Of a DNA stretch of 64,000 bases, positions 36,691 through 49,187 are shown in pieces. Source of the DNA: Isoetes taiwanensis. Lineage: Eukaryota; Streptophyta; Lycopodiopsida; Isoetales; Isoetaceae. The stretch is taken from NCBI GenBank assembly GCA_021234155.1, contig JAJEKV010000062.1, positions 3,569,305-3,633,304 on the forward strand, written 5' to 3'. The notes under the pieces were generated by a model that saw nothing but the letters and a program-made list of their open reading frames with translations, did not search any database and was not told the DNA's origin. The position numbers and the translations under genes were made by a program. Numbering within the stretch: the first letter of the stretch is position 1; each line of letters opens with the position of its first letter.

Positions 36691-39600
36691 TGCCGAATCG
36701 GCACCACGGCACACAACAACGTAGAAGATGGCCTTGGCACGGCACGCCGAGCACAGGGCAAAGCCGGGGAGCTTCGCCGGACATGCGGGCCCGCCAGACT
36801 GTGGTGTTCATCACTCTGGACACCATGACACAGGAGAGGGAGCGGGCAATGCATGAGACGATGGTCACGGTGTCTCAGCTTCAGTCAGAGGTTGAGGAAG
36901 CCACCACCATGGCACGGGGAGCGCAGGCGCCTTCGCATGAAGCAACGCGTATTACGCCGTGATCTGAGTACGATCTCGCCAAGCCTGCGCCTCCTGACGC
37001 CTGGCCGGGGCTCGAGCACTGCCACCCAGAGCCCTGAGTTCAGTTAAGCAGGCAACGCATCCATAGACAGGCCATGGTCCCACCGAGGTTCAGCCACCGC
37101 AGTAGCAGGTGTAGGAGATGCACAAGCAAAGAAGAAGCCCCGCAAGAGTCAGGTGTGGGTTCCGACCATAACAGCCGAGGACGCGGGCCACTGCTGGGCC
37201 CCCTGGCCAGCTCACCCACGCAGCCAGACTGCAGTAATCGCTGCCCCGCACTCAAGCTACCCCATGCCATCCCACCATAAAGATAAAGCCTCGGCTTCAT
37301 CTCAGCAGTGTGTCAAAGTAACCCAAGAGCTGCCAGACGAGAGCGTATAACTGTGGTAGTCCGGGTGGTGGTGCTTGAAGAGAGGGAGAGTCTCGGCCAT
37401 AACATCCGAACACACATTCGGACGGATGATATCTTGGCTACCATATCAAGCAGCCCGCCATAGCCCGGGTAGGCTGTGATTGGCTTACATTCGCGGCCAT
37501 GGATGCGTGAAAGTGATGCTGGGTTATTGCGCCAGTGGCAAGATGTTGAAGGGACATCCTCAGATGGATCGGACCTCACACCCGCACAATAGGGAGTGTA
37601 CGCAGCGTGAGCTCGCCGGTGGTCAAATGTAGCATTCGCCAAACAAGGGGCTGCTGCATTAAGCCCCAGGCAGGATGTGCACATTTTCCGCCTCACTGCA
37701 GTACCAACTGTTCTAACATACCTGCCTCCTTCGCCTCCTGCCACCTCTCCTCCTACTTCCCTCATGACCCTCCCACATACTCCGCCCATCTCGCTTTCTC
37801 ACCACCCTCCAGCCCCTGGGCCCTCCCCGCTGACCAGTCACAGATACCACTACCGACATACAAATAGGGAACTGTGCCTCCCGGTGGTCTCATGGAATTG
37901 TCGAGGCTTCCCTTGACAAAGGGGATACCAACTCCGTGGGCAGCCAATATGGATCTCATCTTTCTCATGGAGACATGGGAGACGCCGGGCACATGCTACC
38001 CGACTGCAGGGTTACCAACATTTCTGCCTTCAATACCGGGCATGGGACCCGGGGGTGTCATGGGTGGGGTTGCTTACACTACCGAACAATTTGGCACATC
38101 TGATTTACCCTCCGAGGATAGGCAGACACAACCTGGCACTTGTGGGGTTATTGCATAATGCCCGTGGCAACCCTCTTTTTCGGCGCTGTTATTTTCACGC
38201 AGAGCACCTTCTATCGTAGCCACTCCGTGATGCGGAGGATGGACCCTTATGTCGATCTATGATGACATACAAAAGCCAAGCAGGTTGGGTAGGGTCGTCC
38301 TTCTTGGGGATTTCAATGCACGGACGTAGAGTAAAGCAGCCCATGAGACTTGACCCTCTCGGGCCGATGATGTCCTCCGCAGCCTACGTCCCGGCAGAGG
38401 CAACCCGCCACGAGGATCGATGACAGCAGGTCTTTCGCTTTGGCATTTTGCGTTCTCGCTATGTGGTATTTTGACTTGATAATTTGCAATGGGTCACAAG
38501 GGTCCGCCGCAAGTGCACATGCACGGTGACAATCGTGGGGAGGGTCTAGTGTGGTCGACTATGTGCTCGTAGTCACGCAAGATATGCATCTTCATCGGGC
38601 CAAGCTGGTGGGCACCGACCGGGATGAGGAGATCGACTCGCATCACCTCCCACTTTATTTGGACATGGTTTGGCAAGCCGTAACCCCCTACTATACCCGA
38701 CCCCTGCGCCATCCTCGCTAAGTATTAGATTATGAGCGTGCGAGGATTACGCCAAGATGCTCATGGCCCTACCGCCAATTTTTGCGGACCCCCACACTAG
38801 AGCAACAGCCAGACTAGTTGACTTCGGTAGATACGGGATGCAGCCAGCATGTGTTTTGTTTTTGAGACCCCCTCCTCTAAGCCGCCGCAGGACAAAGAAT
38901 ATTTCCAGAATCCGATGGTTTGATGTCGAGTGTAAAGAAGCATAGCGCCAGCTGTCACATTCTAGATTTAGGTACGTTTGCGGTGCCACCACCACGTCAT
39001 CGCCCATCCGGAAGGAGACAAAGGCTGCATCTTTGCCGTGCATCGTGGGGAGGTGTTCGCCCGGCCGACACTCATCATCCCTCGAACATTTTGGCCTTGA
39101 GAGAGAGTGCTTCAAGGCCAGCCCAGCCTACAAGGGACATCACACCCGAGTAAAGGAGAATAAGATTTGTGGGCTTATGACCCACCGTGGGACGCCAGAC
39201 GCTTCCATACCCCCGCAGGATGACCCCATTGGTTCTCGCAGAGGAGGATGTTGTGGAGGGCACATGAGCGTAATGGGAAGGCAAATGACCTCGATGGTGT
39301 ATCTTGACAAGGTTACTCAAATGGGCAGGCGTACCGCTAGTCTGCGATCCTTCACTCACGATTCATGAGCGCATTGGGAAGGTTTCCGACAATGGACCAC
39401 TGCTGTGGTTGTTCCCATTCACAAGGCGGGTGACCCACACCGTCCGGCCACCACGGACGATCATGGTCGGCTTCAAGATTTGACAAACCGTTATCGGGCA
39501 TTCTCGAAAGCAGGCAGCTGATTGTCCGGGCAGAGGCGCATAGATGTCGCGAGCCCTCACACAAGCAAAAGTTTTAGACCCTCCACTCAACGATTGACCA

Positions 39601-41340
39601 TATCTTTACACTGCGCAAGTAATGATTGAAGACAAATGAGTATTGTTGCTTCGTGTGGACTTCAAGCTTTTGATATGGTCCCCAGGTAAAAACTATGGGG
39701 CTAGACCGCGTGGGCCAACCGGGCCGTACTGTCGCGCGTAATGCCCATATAGGTTGTATGAGAGTTGTTTTGGCAGATGCGCCTCGGCCGGACCAAGCAT
39801 TCACCAAGTAGTATCGAGGTCCGGTGGTACCCCTCTCACCAACACTTTTGGCCTCTACATTGATCGGCCAGGAGCCTTGGCCGAGCGAGCATGGGGATGG
39901 CATACTGCCTTTTAACTGTGTCATCCGCCACCATCTATGCGACGATGTTGACTTTCCCGCCCACACCCCGAAGCTATGCGGTCTCATCCGATGCCCTAGA
40001 CATATTCACAAGACATGCACATGCGTGGGACCGCCAAGACCGGGGTGGTTCTCATATCCTCTTCACGCCACCCCACGCCTCTTGCACTCACATATCGGGG
40101 GGACACTGGTGGAGGTCACACCCCACCTACAAGTACCTAGGGGTGGGAGTTCCCCTCCTCGCCTGTTGGGAGGCATCCATCCGCTATGGGTGTGGCCAGT
40201 GGAAAAGCTTTATGCCATGCGTAATCATCAGCCACCTGCGTAGCTCTAGTATGATTGGGGCCATCACCACATCTGCTTTCAGCGTTGGTCGAAGCCCGTC
40301 TTCATGGGGTTGGAGGTTTGGGGCCCGGGTCGCCCTCTTTGGCTTATTATGGAATGACTTGGGAGCAAAAAAGCGTAGGCATTTTGGCACCCGCACTGGG
40401 GTGAAACCTTTAGTCCCCATCGATTCTCGCTGCGGAAATCGGATTCTTGCCACTTATTTGTAGCCCTTGATAGACACATCGTCTATTTTTCATAAAGTGG
40501 TTAATATGGTGATGCTCGGGCTCTTTCGCACTGGGCTTGTGGCAATGGGCACCATGGCCGCTCGGGTTGGTTGGAGGGTAAGAGAGATCGTGCTGGTTCA
40601 CCGTGATGGAAGGCGATGGGAACTGTGTCGCGTCTGAGGTGGACACAGAGGCCGGGCCTGTGGCTTGATGCGGGTACTGACGCTGCTTCCTTGGCAAGAC
40701 ACAGGACCCAAAGAGATTAGAAGCGAGGGTCAAAACGACCCACCATAAGGAGCACATCAACCCGTGCCAGTTCGGGCCCGCAAATTTACCCGCGTTCAGT
40801 TGCCTCGAAAAGCGGAACTCATTGCCTCCATTCGCGACAGTGCCCACCATCTTCGCATCGCCGAGGTGGGCATGGATTGATTGGGGAGCTTGAGGCTCAC
40901 GGCTTGCTATCAAATGGGTGCCATTGAGGATGAATCTCACAAGAGTTGCTCAAAGATTCGCCAGACGGGCGATATCACGGCCCTTAGTATTCTGGACGCC
41001 CCCTACATTTGCCGATGGACACACCGTCGACGCGCTCTAGGGTCGCATACATTCGGGAGGTCCGGATCTCAAGGAAGCTCACCTTTGCCCCCGCCCCGTC
41101 GGCCGATTAGGGCACTACTGTGCCGGTGCATGAGTGTATATATTTGTGTGTTTTTGCATTTTGTATATTGGAACGCTTTTATGGCCGATTGTCGCCACGG
41201 TTTTTCCTCGAAACCCTTCTAAGTGTGGGGTTTTTTAATCCGGGTAGTAATCCGCTTGCTGCGCTTTTGTATTGGGTCCCATAGACTGATTGGTCTCCGT
41301 AGACGATAAAAATACCTTCCTTGCTTCCTTCCTACTTACC
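36691..41340 (+). mobile_element. APE-type LINE, array copy 3
   Basis: This is the best-preserved copy at the 5' side. The frame 36690-36962 reads MTQERERAMHETMVTVSQLQ, then SEVEEATTMARG, a coiled-coil-like segment of the first product. The endonuclease starts with VVSWNCRG at 37884-37907, followed by DLIFLMETWE and LLGDFNA at 38299-38319. In the RT, the CPSHQ-type block of GCPLSPTLFGLYID is at about 39828-39866. The catalytic box reads CTATGCGACGATGTTGAC (39935-39952), one base short of a reading YADDVD. The family B 3' end is at 41270-41325. All long frames are interrupted. If CAG were restored where copies disagree, several interruptions would vanish. Confidence 0.88.
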
Positions 41341-44300
41341 ATATTGGAATAGAAATGTGTAAAAGATCCCGTTCATATATTCCCATGGTTGTCAACCTTC
41401 CATCGGACCAGGCGAGAATTCCTGCCAAAACTTATATTTTTTACCTTGCAGAACATAATTTTCATGACCCAAAATAATGCATTGTATAAGAAGAGGATGA
41501 GCTCGAAAAAAAAAGGACGACATTTCCAACTTCAACGCTAAACATTGTGTTGCAATTCAAATATAAAGAAATGTAGATTAGAAAAACAGACGGTGATTAA
41601 ATATCAACAGATGTAGATTAGAAAAATAGACAGAGGATTAGGAAAGAATGTTGGATCCGAACTCTTCTAGCTTACCTAATTTATGAAAGAATTAATACGT
41701 GACCTGTTTATTCTTCGCGGAGTGGACCGGATCATATCTAGCTACTATTGTGGCTTAAAGCACCAGCTTCTATATCATCTCAGATTATTTCGGACATTTA
41801 GCAGAGCAAAGGAAAAGAAGATATAAAGACGTTGTTTTTTCTTCACATCTGTGTCGAAACTCAAGAACATACACAGTGATTTATGCTTCAACTCGACGAA
41901 TTACATCTCCTATTACCAGAAGCCCTCCGAAGTCACAAAGACAGCACAAAGGAATCCAATAGAGAAATATAAATTGAAAGCAATGCATGGAATTGCAATT
42001 GGAGATGCGCTCAAATGCCTATGCATGTGGCATCGATGCCTCTTTGACATCGAGGAAAGCCAGGATTAGAAATCCGAGATGGATAATGCAAAGCCACGAA
42101 GTACCCAAAACACAAATCATATGAAATTATTTTTCTGCGATTTTTAGATGATCGGAATATTTTTCCGGCATCTAAACTCTTTAAAATCTTAGGAAATCAG
42201 GCTAAAATAAATTCCAAAAACATTTTTGGCCAGACCTGAAAATCTTAAATTAACAATATTGATTGATAAAAGCTCTTTATGATCAAAAATATGGGAAACA
42301 AGGATGTAGCCCCTTTACATCTTTCTTGCAGCTTGCAACAACCATGCTATCAGCTACAAAAAGTAATGCTTGTTGCGGCTCAACTTCAGTACTATATTCT
42401 ATAAGGACATCAACAATTAAGCCATGATTTAGGTTTGAACACGCATCCTATACACCCGCACAAATGCCTAACATAAACCCTAACATTATAAACCATTTAT
42501 AATGATTTTTTTTCTGCTACCTAAATTAAGAGAAACAATAAGAATTAGCAGTAAAAGCATAATACTATAAAGTGCGACAATTTTGTATTCAGTAAATAAA
42601 CTCATAAATTGATATGCAGTTGGATAAAATATATCTAGTTTCAATGTGGAATCAACAGAAAATATACTCACAAATTTATAGGATATGCAGGCAACAGTCA
42701 AAATCAGATGCCATTTTTTTGCAAAGTGAGAGTGACATGCCTTTGTTCCATTTAATCATATGGATTTAGACCTAAGATAAAGATACAAAGGAGAACATGG
42801 CTACATAATATACTACCCCAAAATAAACATCTAATCTTCACGGATTTAGAATAACAAGATTGAGTTCCATTATGTCTAAGTGCATCCAATCAGCAGAAGA
42901 GTTGTATTAAGATCTAACAAGCAGACTCGTCTATTTCTGACAGAAAAAGAGAACTATTCTACATATGTATCTGCTATTGAGACAAACAATATTAATAATG
43001 ATGAGCCAATGCTTATAACCTGAAGCCTAAACACGAGCATGGGAAACCATTGCTCTCTAGCTCGCCTCTAGTTGGCATGGACCTTCTAGAGGGGAGTGAT
43101 ATTCTCTTGCCTCATCGAGACTGGGGGGATGAAAGTCTGGAGTAGCCCCCCTAGGCTATGCCCTCGGTGAACTATGGTCAAGTTCCAAGACTTATCAGCC
43201 TGTCTGCAAAGTATGCACAGGAGGGGCGGATGGATTGGACTATGCCAGCCAAATCCATTCCCATGAATTATGTCTGCAATGAACTCTTGACACCCACGCC
43301 GTCAGTCCATCCCCATGAGTCTGAGCCTGGGTAGGATTGCCCCTTGTTATTAGTGTTATTGTATATACCTTGACGTGATATTGTTATGGTTATCCCGTCC
43401 TTTGAGATGGTTATATATAACAAATGATATTATATGCTTATATTTATGCGCCTCCGCAGCTAGGACGGTCTCGAGGGAGACGGGATGAATGACACGTCTA
43501 TTCTTTCCACATTAGACTCTTCCTCACCATCAAGAGCTTGACATCAAATAAACGACATGTTGGCGAGCTGTGCTACAAGAGGGAATACCTTGTTGATATA
43601 CGGTCGGGGCATCATATATGAGCAGGGGGCATCACGATAACTATCTTTTTTGAGAATAGGCAAGAAAGAAAGAATCGGCTTGATTCTCCAATTCCGCAAG
43701 CACCAGTAATCACATCAGTTTCTATGCTATCCACATCCTTTGAATCAGATGGCCTTGTATATGCAAGAAGATCATACAAAATCAAAATAATGCAAATCCA
43801 TGTCTTTATTATAAAGGTTCAGGTCACATACTTCGTGAATGTCCAATCTAATCAGTCGGAAAAGATGAGGGGCCGGTCCGAATATTAGGTCATACTCCTT
43901 TTACATATAAGTTCAGTCTATGATAAGTCTTCTTGTATACAGAAATGCTTTGTCAAAAGGGCACATGTTTATCTATCATGGCATATATTTGGGTCATAGA
44001 GAACTCCATGGTTTATCTGGATTAACTCGCAATTTACTGATAGATTTATAGTCCAAAATCCATAGTCAATCCGAGCATAAAAATGAAGGCATTAATTCCC
44101 TTATGTGAATTGAACAGTTAAAAGCATCAACCTTTGAAAGCTTCAATATCAAATCAGTTTTAAAATTGCTTAGATGTAATAGCCCGAATCTAGATTTTAC
44201 CCTATTTGTTGGATATGAATCCGCTAGACTAAATAGGTCAAGCCATTCAATGACCTTGAGAGTTGCTTTCTTAACGTATTAGTAGTACATAAAAAGCTTC

Positions 44301-44432
44301 GGTTCCATATCAAGACCAGATATCATGAGCCAAACTTTAGAGGGGAGTTTTGGTGGTTGGGTTGTGTCTAGCTTTTTGCAGGTTGACTGATGTGCATATC
44401 CCGACAATGCAACATCCTCTTTTAATGTCACA

Positions 44433-44461
44433 CTAGAAACGTGTGCCCGACGATGTTGGGC
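44433..44461 (-). mobile_element. Helitron 3' terminus in unit 3
   Basis: CTAG (44433-44436), 8-nt spacer AAACGTGT, then hairpin GCCCGAC-GAT-GTTGGGC (44445-44461, one G-T pair). Minus-strand orientation. Confidence 0.65.
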
Positions 44462-44935
44462 ATTGGTCATGGACGCGTACAATGTGTTTAGAGTAATAGA
44501 TTCTTAGTATATGTGCAAGGGAATGTTATCCAATATGATTGTTTATGTGATTGGTAGCATGTGTAGATGGAAGATGCTAATTGCATCGAGGCATGTGGAT
44601 GTTCATGTTCAAATGGGTGTAGTTGCAGATGATGTTGCATGTAAGGTTCATGGTGGAGATGTTTAGGCATGTCTAGTGCATTATAAAACCATTGTGTAGA
44701 TAGCATTTTTAGTGTTTGTGGACTATTTCGACACCCCATATGCAAGTGATATTTGTGGTTGCTAGTAAACATGTTTAATTTGTAGGAAGTTAAAGGAATA
44801 TGTAAACAAAATAGAACATCTACTTCGGTATAGTTTGTAAAACAAACAACTAAAGTAAATTTTTGTCATATGTACATCAAATAGTGTGGAGGTGAGAATG
44901 GGTAGATCAAATACTTAGGTACATTAAATACGTGT

Positions 44936-44952
44936 GTCCGACGATGTCGGAC
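44936..44952 (-). mobile_element. Second, older Helitron 3' hairpin in unit 3
   Basis: GTCCGAC-GAT-GTCGGAC is a perfect 7-bp stem. It is followed on plus by the same ACATTAGTCATGGACGTG context as the copies ending in CTAG, but its CTAG has decayed (TTAAATACGTGT). It lies about 500 bp inside the first terminus, so two related ends are stacked. Confidence 0.5.
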
Positions 44953-45260
44953 ATTAGTCATGGACGTGTGGAATGGGTAGACGTACTAGAATTTGTAGGT
45001 CAAAAGCTGTAAATGTAAACGTATCAATAGGTGTAATGGAGGGCCAGGTGTGAAGGGTTTAGTGATGGCGAGCATTAGTCATAACGGATGGAATGCGTAG
45101 GAATAATAAAATGCATTGTGTGCAATAGATAGATGTCATAGTTTAAGGTTTTCTTGGGATTTTGGATATTTCGTATGTGTGGAAAGATGGAAGAAATGTG
45201 TGGGTATGTTCTTGCGTGTGAACTCTTAACAATCTAGTCTAGTGAATTCAAGAGGATAGT

Positions 45261-46576
45261 AACGAATCCAAGTGGATGCATATGAGAGCTAATGTGATTC
45301 ATTGATGGCTCTTTTTTGTTAGTGAAATGTGTTCTAGAATGGTATTGAAGTCTTATTGGAATTTATAATCTTGCTTAGCAATATTGGTTCTAAAGGTTTT
45401 GCAACATACCTGGGATTGCACATGAAATGCTACAATTCAAACTTGCTTATAAACTCAATCTGCTTACATCTTATAGTAGCAATTCCGACGACTACAGAGC
45501 CATTTTGCAAACATGAATAGACCTACATTCTCTGTCTTGTCTTGCAAGCTTGCAGCAACTCAGAATGAAGCTCCAACTTATGCCATTTAGAATATCACAG
45601 CAGTGAGGATCAATAATCAAAAGCATATTCAACAACTCCAAACCGCCGCAACTCTAGAAGACTATACAACAAAATTTTCCATAATCTTCAAATGGTTGAG
45701 TAGGTCACAGAACATACAAAATCCAAGTTTTACAATGCCCAACCATATATGTACATGATGAGCAAGAATAACCTATGGCTTAACTAGACTTATTTGCTGG
45801 TGGATGCCATAAAGCATATATGCAAAAGCATCAGACCTGCACAACATAGGCAATCCAATTAGCTTAGATTATTTAGCCATGTACCTAATACTATAGCATT
45901 AACCATGGTGCAGTACAATCGATTTCATTTGATCCAGGCATTTCTATGATGCTCGGGGGTTTCACCATTAAAATTCCGTATCAAACATGTGCGTGACTGG
46001 TTAGGGTTTTTTTTTTTTGGCCTCACCCGTTCGCATACGGTCCAAAAATTATACGGGTTCACCACCATTGTTTCGGACGTAGTCGTTTAGGGGTGCTCTT
46101 GGGCGGGAACTCCTCACCCGCTTGATACTGTAGGGGTGCTTGAAGATCCGAAGCTTTGAATCGTAGGGGTCTTTCAAGATTATAGGGGTTTGGAATGAAC
46201 GTTTCTGGTTTTTTGAATGAAGGATTGGGGTAAACAATTTGGACGAAAACCAAGAAAACTATTCTCAAAACTTCTGCCTAATACCTCTTGCTTTAAGTAT
46301 CCAGCTAACAACAATGCAATCATCTCTGTCTATTGCAGCTAAGTGAAGACAAAGGGAATTTTACAAAGTTTCATATTCACGATTTGTTCACGGCAGCTTG
46401 CTTGTTCTTCAAGAAATTGTCTACAGCAATGAAAAGGTACTCTCCTTTGATGTATTTCCGGTTTTAGGCATCCATCTTCCAGACAAAAATGGTTCTCATA
46501 GCAATGCATTTTTGCTGAGATTTTGTTGTCTGGCAGGGACTTTTCATTGCTTCAAAATCACTATCTATTTATCCTT
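45261..46576. other. Anonymous sequence upstream of the transposase-like gene
   Basis: No gene recognised. At 45940-46220 a GC-richer patch repeats GTAGGGGTGCTT and GTAGGGGTCTTT, with a poly-T run near 46007-46018. Either host promoter or transposon end could lie here. Confidence 0.35.
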
Positions 46577-47056
46577 GAAGGTTCTTTAATCTTATGACAA
46601 CAATTAGAAGGTACTAACTGCTATAAATTTGCTGTCTAACAGGGGCTTTAGAACCGGCTTTTGAACCTCCAAAGTTTCTATATTGTATTCTTGAAGCTTC
46701 TTTTCTTGTATGCTACAATAACTAGAAGGTATTAATTTCTGTAATAATTCGAGTTTTAGGGATATGATAATAAGATTTAGGCATAGATATCTCCTCTTGC
46801 ATGCGGGCTTGTATGTGAAGGTTCTTTAATCTTATGACAACAATTAGAAGGTACTAACTGCTGTAAATTTGCTGTCTAACAGGGGCTTTTGAACCGGCTT
46901 TTGAACCTCCAAAGTTTCTATATTGTATTCTTGAAGCTTCTTTTCTTGTATGACAGTTGGCTACAATAACTAGAAGGTACTAATTTCTGAAATAATTCGA
47001 GTTTTAGGCATATGATAATAAGATTTAGGCATAGATATCTCCTCTTGCATGCGGGC
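46577..47056 (+). repeat. 240-bp tandem duplication just upstream of the transposase-like gene
   Basis: Copy 1 (46577-46808) and copy 2 (46817-47056) both run from GAAGGTTCTTTAATCTTATG to CTCCTCTTGCATGCGGGC and are nearly identical. Copy 2 has a short insertion after CTTGTATG. It is in the leader or first intron of the gene that starts at 47151. Confidence 0.85.
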
Positions 47057-47147
47057 AGAGATTATGTAAAAAATGCATTGATACTACTGCTTTAAGGTCT
47101 TTCAAGTAAGGTAATACTTCCTAACTCTCTCTTTCCATGATTTGTAG

Positions 47148-49158
47148 GAAATGGCATTCGAAACAAATATCGTTATATGCACAATTGATGGGAATGAGAA
47201 CTGCTCCGAGGTTGGCTTTGTGAAAGTGGGGCAGAATGCAAATTATGCCGATGTACGAAAAGCCATAGAGTTGGATGAGCTAGAAGGCTTGGAGGGTTAT
47301 GAGTTTGTATTCTTGGGAGAAAGGAAGCTTCCTTTGTCAAAACGACAAGAGGAAAGGTACAAAGTTACGGAAGAGGAAGTGTTTGTTCGAGTCACTGAAT
47401 GTCAAGAAGTTTTTCAGCCCTTGAAGAGGAGACGCCTCGTGATTAATGAGCTGCAAGAAGAGGAGGATATGGCTGCCACTGAGGTTGTAGATCAGACCCG
47501 AGGCAATGAGGAAAAGGCAAGTTTGAGTCTCGAGTGTGAAGGTAGGCTGCACTCCAAGTTTGCATCAAGGGCTCTTACATGTAGGTGGATCCACACTTAT
47601 AGAAAATACAAGACTAAGTTGAAAAGTCAAGGTAAGAAAGACAGGTTTGAGCTCATGTCTTCGGATGTCAATGGAGTGGGAGTGTTTAGCATTTGGTGCG
47701 TAGAATGCCAACTGAAATATGGAAGAGGAGGAGATGGCATGTTGTACAACTTCACCGCATGCCACATGGAATCAAAGGAGCACAAGCTCAATTTGCACCA
47801 GAATTTGCAAAGTAACTCACAAAGTGTTGTTATAAGCGAGGAAAGTGCCTCGAAAGATAAGTTGGAAAGTGAGATTATGGCTGAAAACAGGGCAGCAGTT
47901 GAAGAGTGCATGGCCACGAAAGTTGCTTCTTTTGTGGAGCAAAGTGGTGTCATGTTTGAGTTGTATAGGGACACCCTTAGAAGCTATGCAAACAAGGAGG
48001 AAATTTACATTTTATGTGTGGTTTGTCAGAGGTCTTTACTCCTCTTTCCGTCCAGAGGAGACGTGGTTGATAACATGAAGGAGCATGTAAAGCGTAGTAG
48101 ACATGCTCAAAAATCCATTACCAAAGAAAGGAAAGAGGAGGACAAGATGCATGAACAAAAGAAGCATGGAAGGCCTCGAAAGGAGAATGTGGATTCTTCA
48201 CAAAAGAGCATGCTGTCATTTTTCACGCGAGGTATCACTCAATTTTACATTTTCTAAAATCTTTTTTTGTACTTTCAAGAATCCTTTTATTGCATTCAAT
48301 TCACTATGTCAGGCCCTTATAATCTGATTTTCAGCACATTACTTCATGGCATCTTTTCTTTTGTATAGTGTTGAACTTCCATTTTTAAAGTATAGAGACT
48401 TATGGCATGTTTGCTATGCCGCAGACCAATGTAATGAAGCTGGACCAAGCCACCCAAATGAGACTTCAAGTAAGTAAAGGTCACATGTACCATTAGTTCT
48501 ATTAGTAATTTGCCTGGTTCTTTGTTTGTTGTTAGGCTGTTAGTTTGGATTGTAGTAGTTCATTGTATTTCGCTCTCTTTCTCATTGAAATTTAAATAAA
48601 AAAACAATACACAGGGACTATGCATCTGGGATATCTATGCTGGGGTTATTGGCAACTAACATATAGATATGCATCCAAGACAAGAGATTTGAGACCATTC
48701 TTAGATGAGCAGGCCTAAATTGGTATTGTGAGCCAGATTTGCGTCAAGAGTTCACGGTAGATGGCGAGATACTTAAGATCCAAGGAACAATTAGGCACGT
48801 CAAATGTTTGAGAGTGAGTGCAGGAGCAATGTTTCCAAACTTCCAATGTTCTTTCTGCACTGCCATACCAAAGGAAAGAGACTTCCGTATGAGAGTTTAT
48901 AGACAAAGTGAGGAAAAAGTAGAGCGAGGCTTGAGGAACACAAAATCCAGATTGAGAGTTGATTACTTGACAAGGTTCGAGCTGCGCAACCTTGCCAAGG
49001 AAACATTCCATGAGAATAGAAACTTGAGAATGGAATTGAGATTGAGCAAAGTGAGGACGCTTGCATTGTCAGTAAAGGTAAGATCTCTTCGAGAAACATT
49101 GCTTGAATCTATGAAACGTGGTGATGTGCAGAAGTTTTGCATGGATATTAAAGAGGCA
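47148..49158 (+). pseudogene. Transposase-like protein, N-terminal half (BED-like fingers, AT-hook, PIP box), cut by a Helitron
   Basis: ATG at 47151 follows a TTGTAG acceptor. Exon 1 runs to 48230 and its donor is G|GTATCA. Residues 1-85 resemble a ubiquitin-like fold (VICTIDGN ... YEFVFLGERKLPL ... EEVFVRV). Two zinc fingers share one spacing: C183-x2-C186-x18-H205-x5-H211 and C289-x2-C292-x19-H312-x5-H318, BED-like. GRPRK at 340-344 is an AT-hook and QKSMLSFF at 351-358 is an exact PIP box for PCNA. A probable exon 2 (48425-48469) encodes QCNEAGPSHPNETS in phase. Exon 3 starts near 48615 after ACACAG (LGYLCWGYWQL), shifts frame near 48715 and continues NWYCEPDLRQEF ... GTIRHVKC ... DFRMRVYRQ to DIKEA at 49158. 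There it is interrupted; the gene resumes in frame at 57295. The role as a transposase is inference. Confidence 0.7.
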
Positions 49159-49187
49159 CTAGAAACGTGTGCCCGGCGATGCCGGGC
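49159..49187 (-). mobile_element. 3' terminus of the 8.1-kb Helitron
   Basis: CTAG occupies 49159-49162, the spacer AAACGTGT 49163-49170, and the perfect 7-bp hairpin GCCCGGC-GAT-GCCGGGC 49171-49187 (plus-strand reading). These bases interrupt the host frame, which continues as chance residues ALETCARRC after DIKEA. Confidence 0.85.

Larger units (their letters stand above)
19620..45260 (+). repeat. Tandem array of three head-to-tail units of about 8.5 kb
   Basis: The units are approximately 19620-28070, 28071-36690 and 36691-45260. Each starts with the ACGTAG(G)AAGATGGCCTT phrase just inside a LINE 5' region and ends with GTGAACTCTTAACAATCTAG, then TCTAGTGAATTCAAGAGGATA. Order and content are the same in all three: GC-rich LINE, LINE 3' tail, then about 3.9 kb of AT-rich DNA with Helitron 3' ends. 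Only unit 1 is preceded by an extra GC-rich stretch (about 19480-19620) that looks like the true LINE 5' end. Only unit 3 continues into unique sequence (AACGAATCCAAGTGGATGCA). This is the pattern of an unequal or microhomology-mediated tandem duplication rather than of repeated insertion. Confidence 0.9.
41341..45260. other. AT-rich half of array unit 3
   Basis: Same content as the AT-rich halves of units 1 and 2 and without preserved open frames. The right edge (GAATTCAAGAGGATA) is the array boundary, after which the sequence is unique. Confidence 0.5.

Noticed and set aside
19620-45260. Many overlapping 60-150 codon frames in the tandem array
   Set aside because: They are fragments or shadows of the LINE frames, or chance frames in AT-rich DNA, and are not conserved between the three units.
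19620-45260. Array as rolling-circle Helitron concatemer
   Set aside because: Unit junctions fall at GAATTCAAGAGGATA and inside a LINE, not at CTAG next to TC.
19620-45260. Ribosomal DNA array
   Set aside because: Unit length and GC-rich half suggested it, but the content is endonuclease and reverse transcriptase, with no rRNA motifs.
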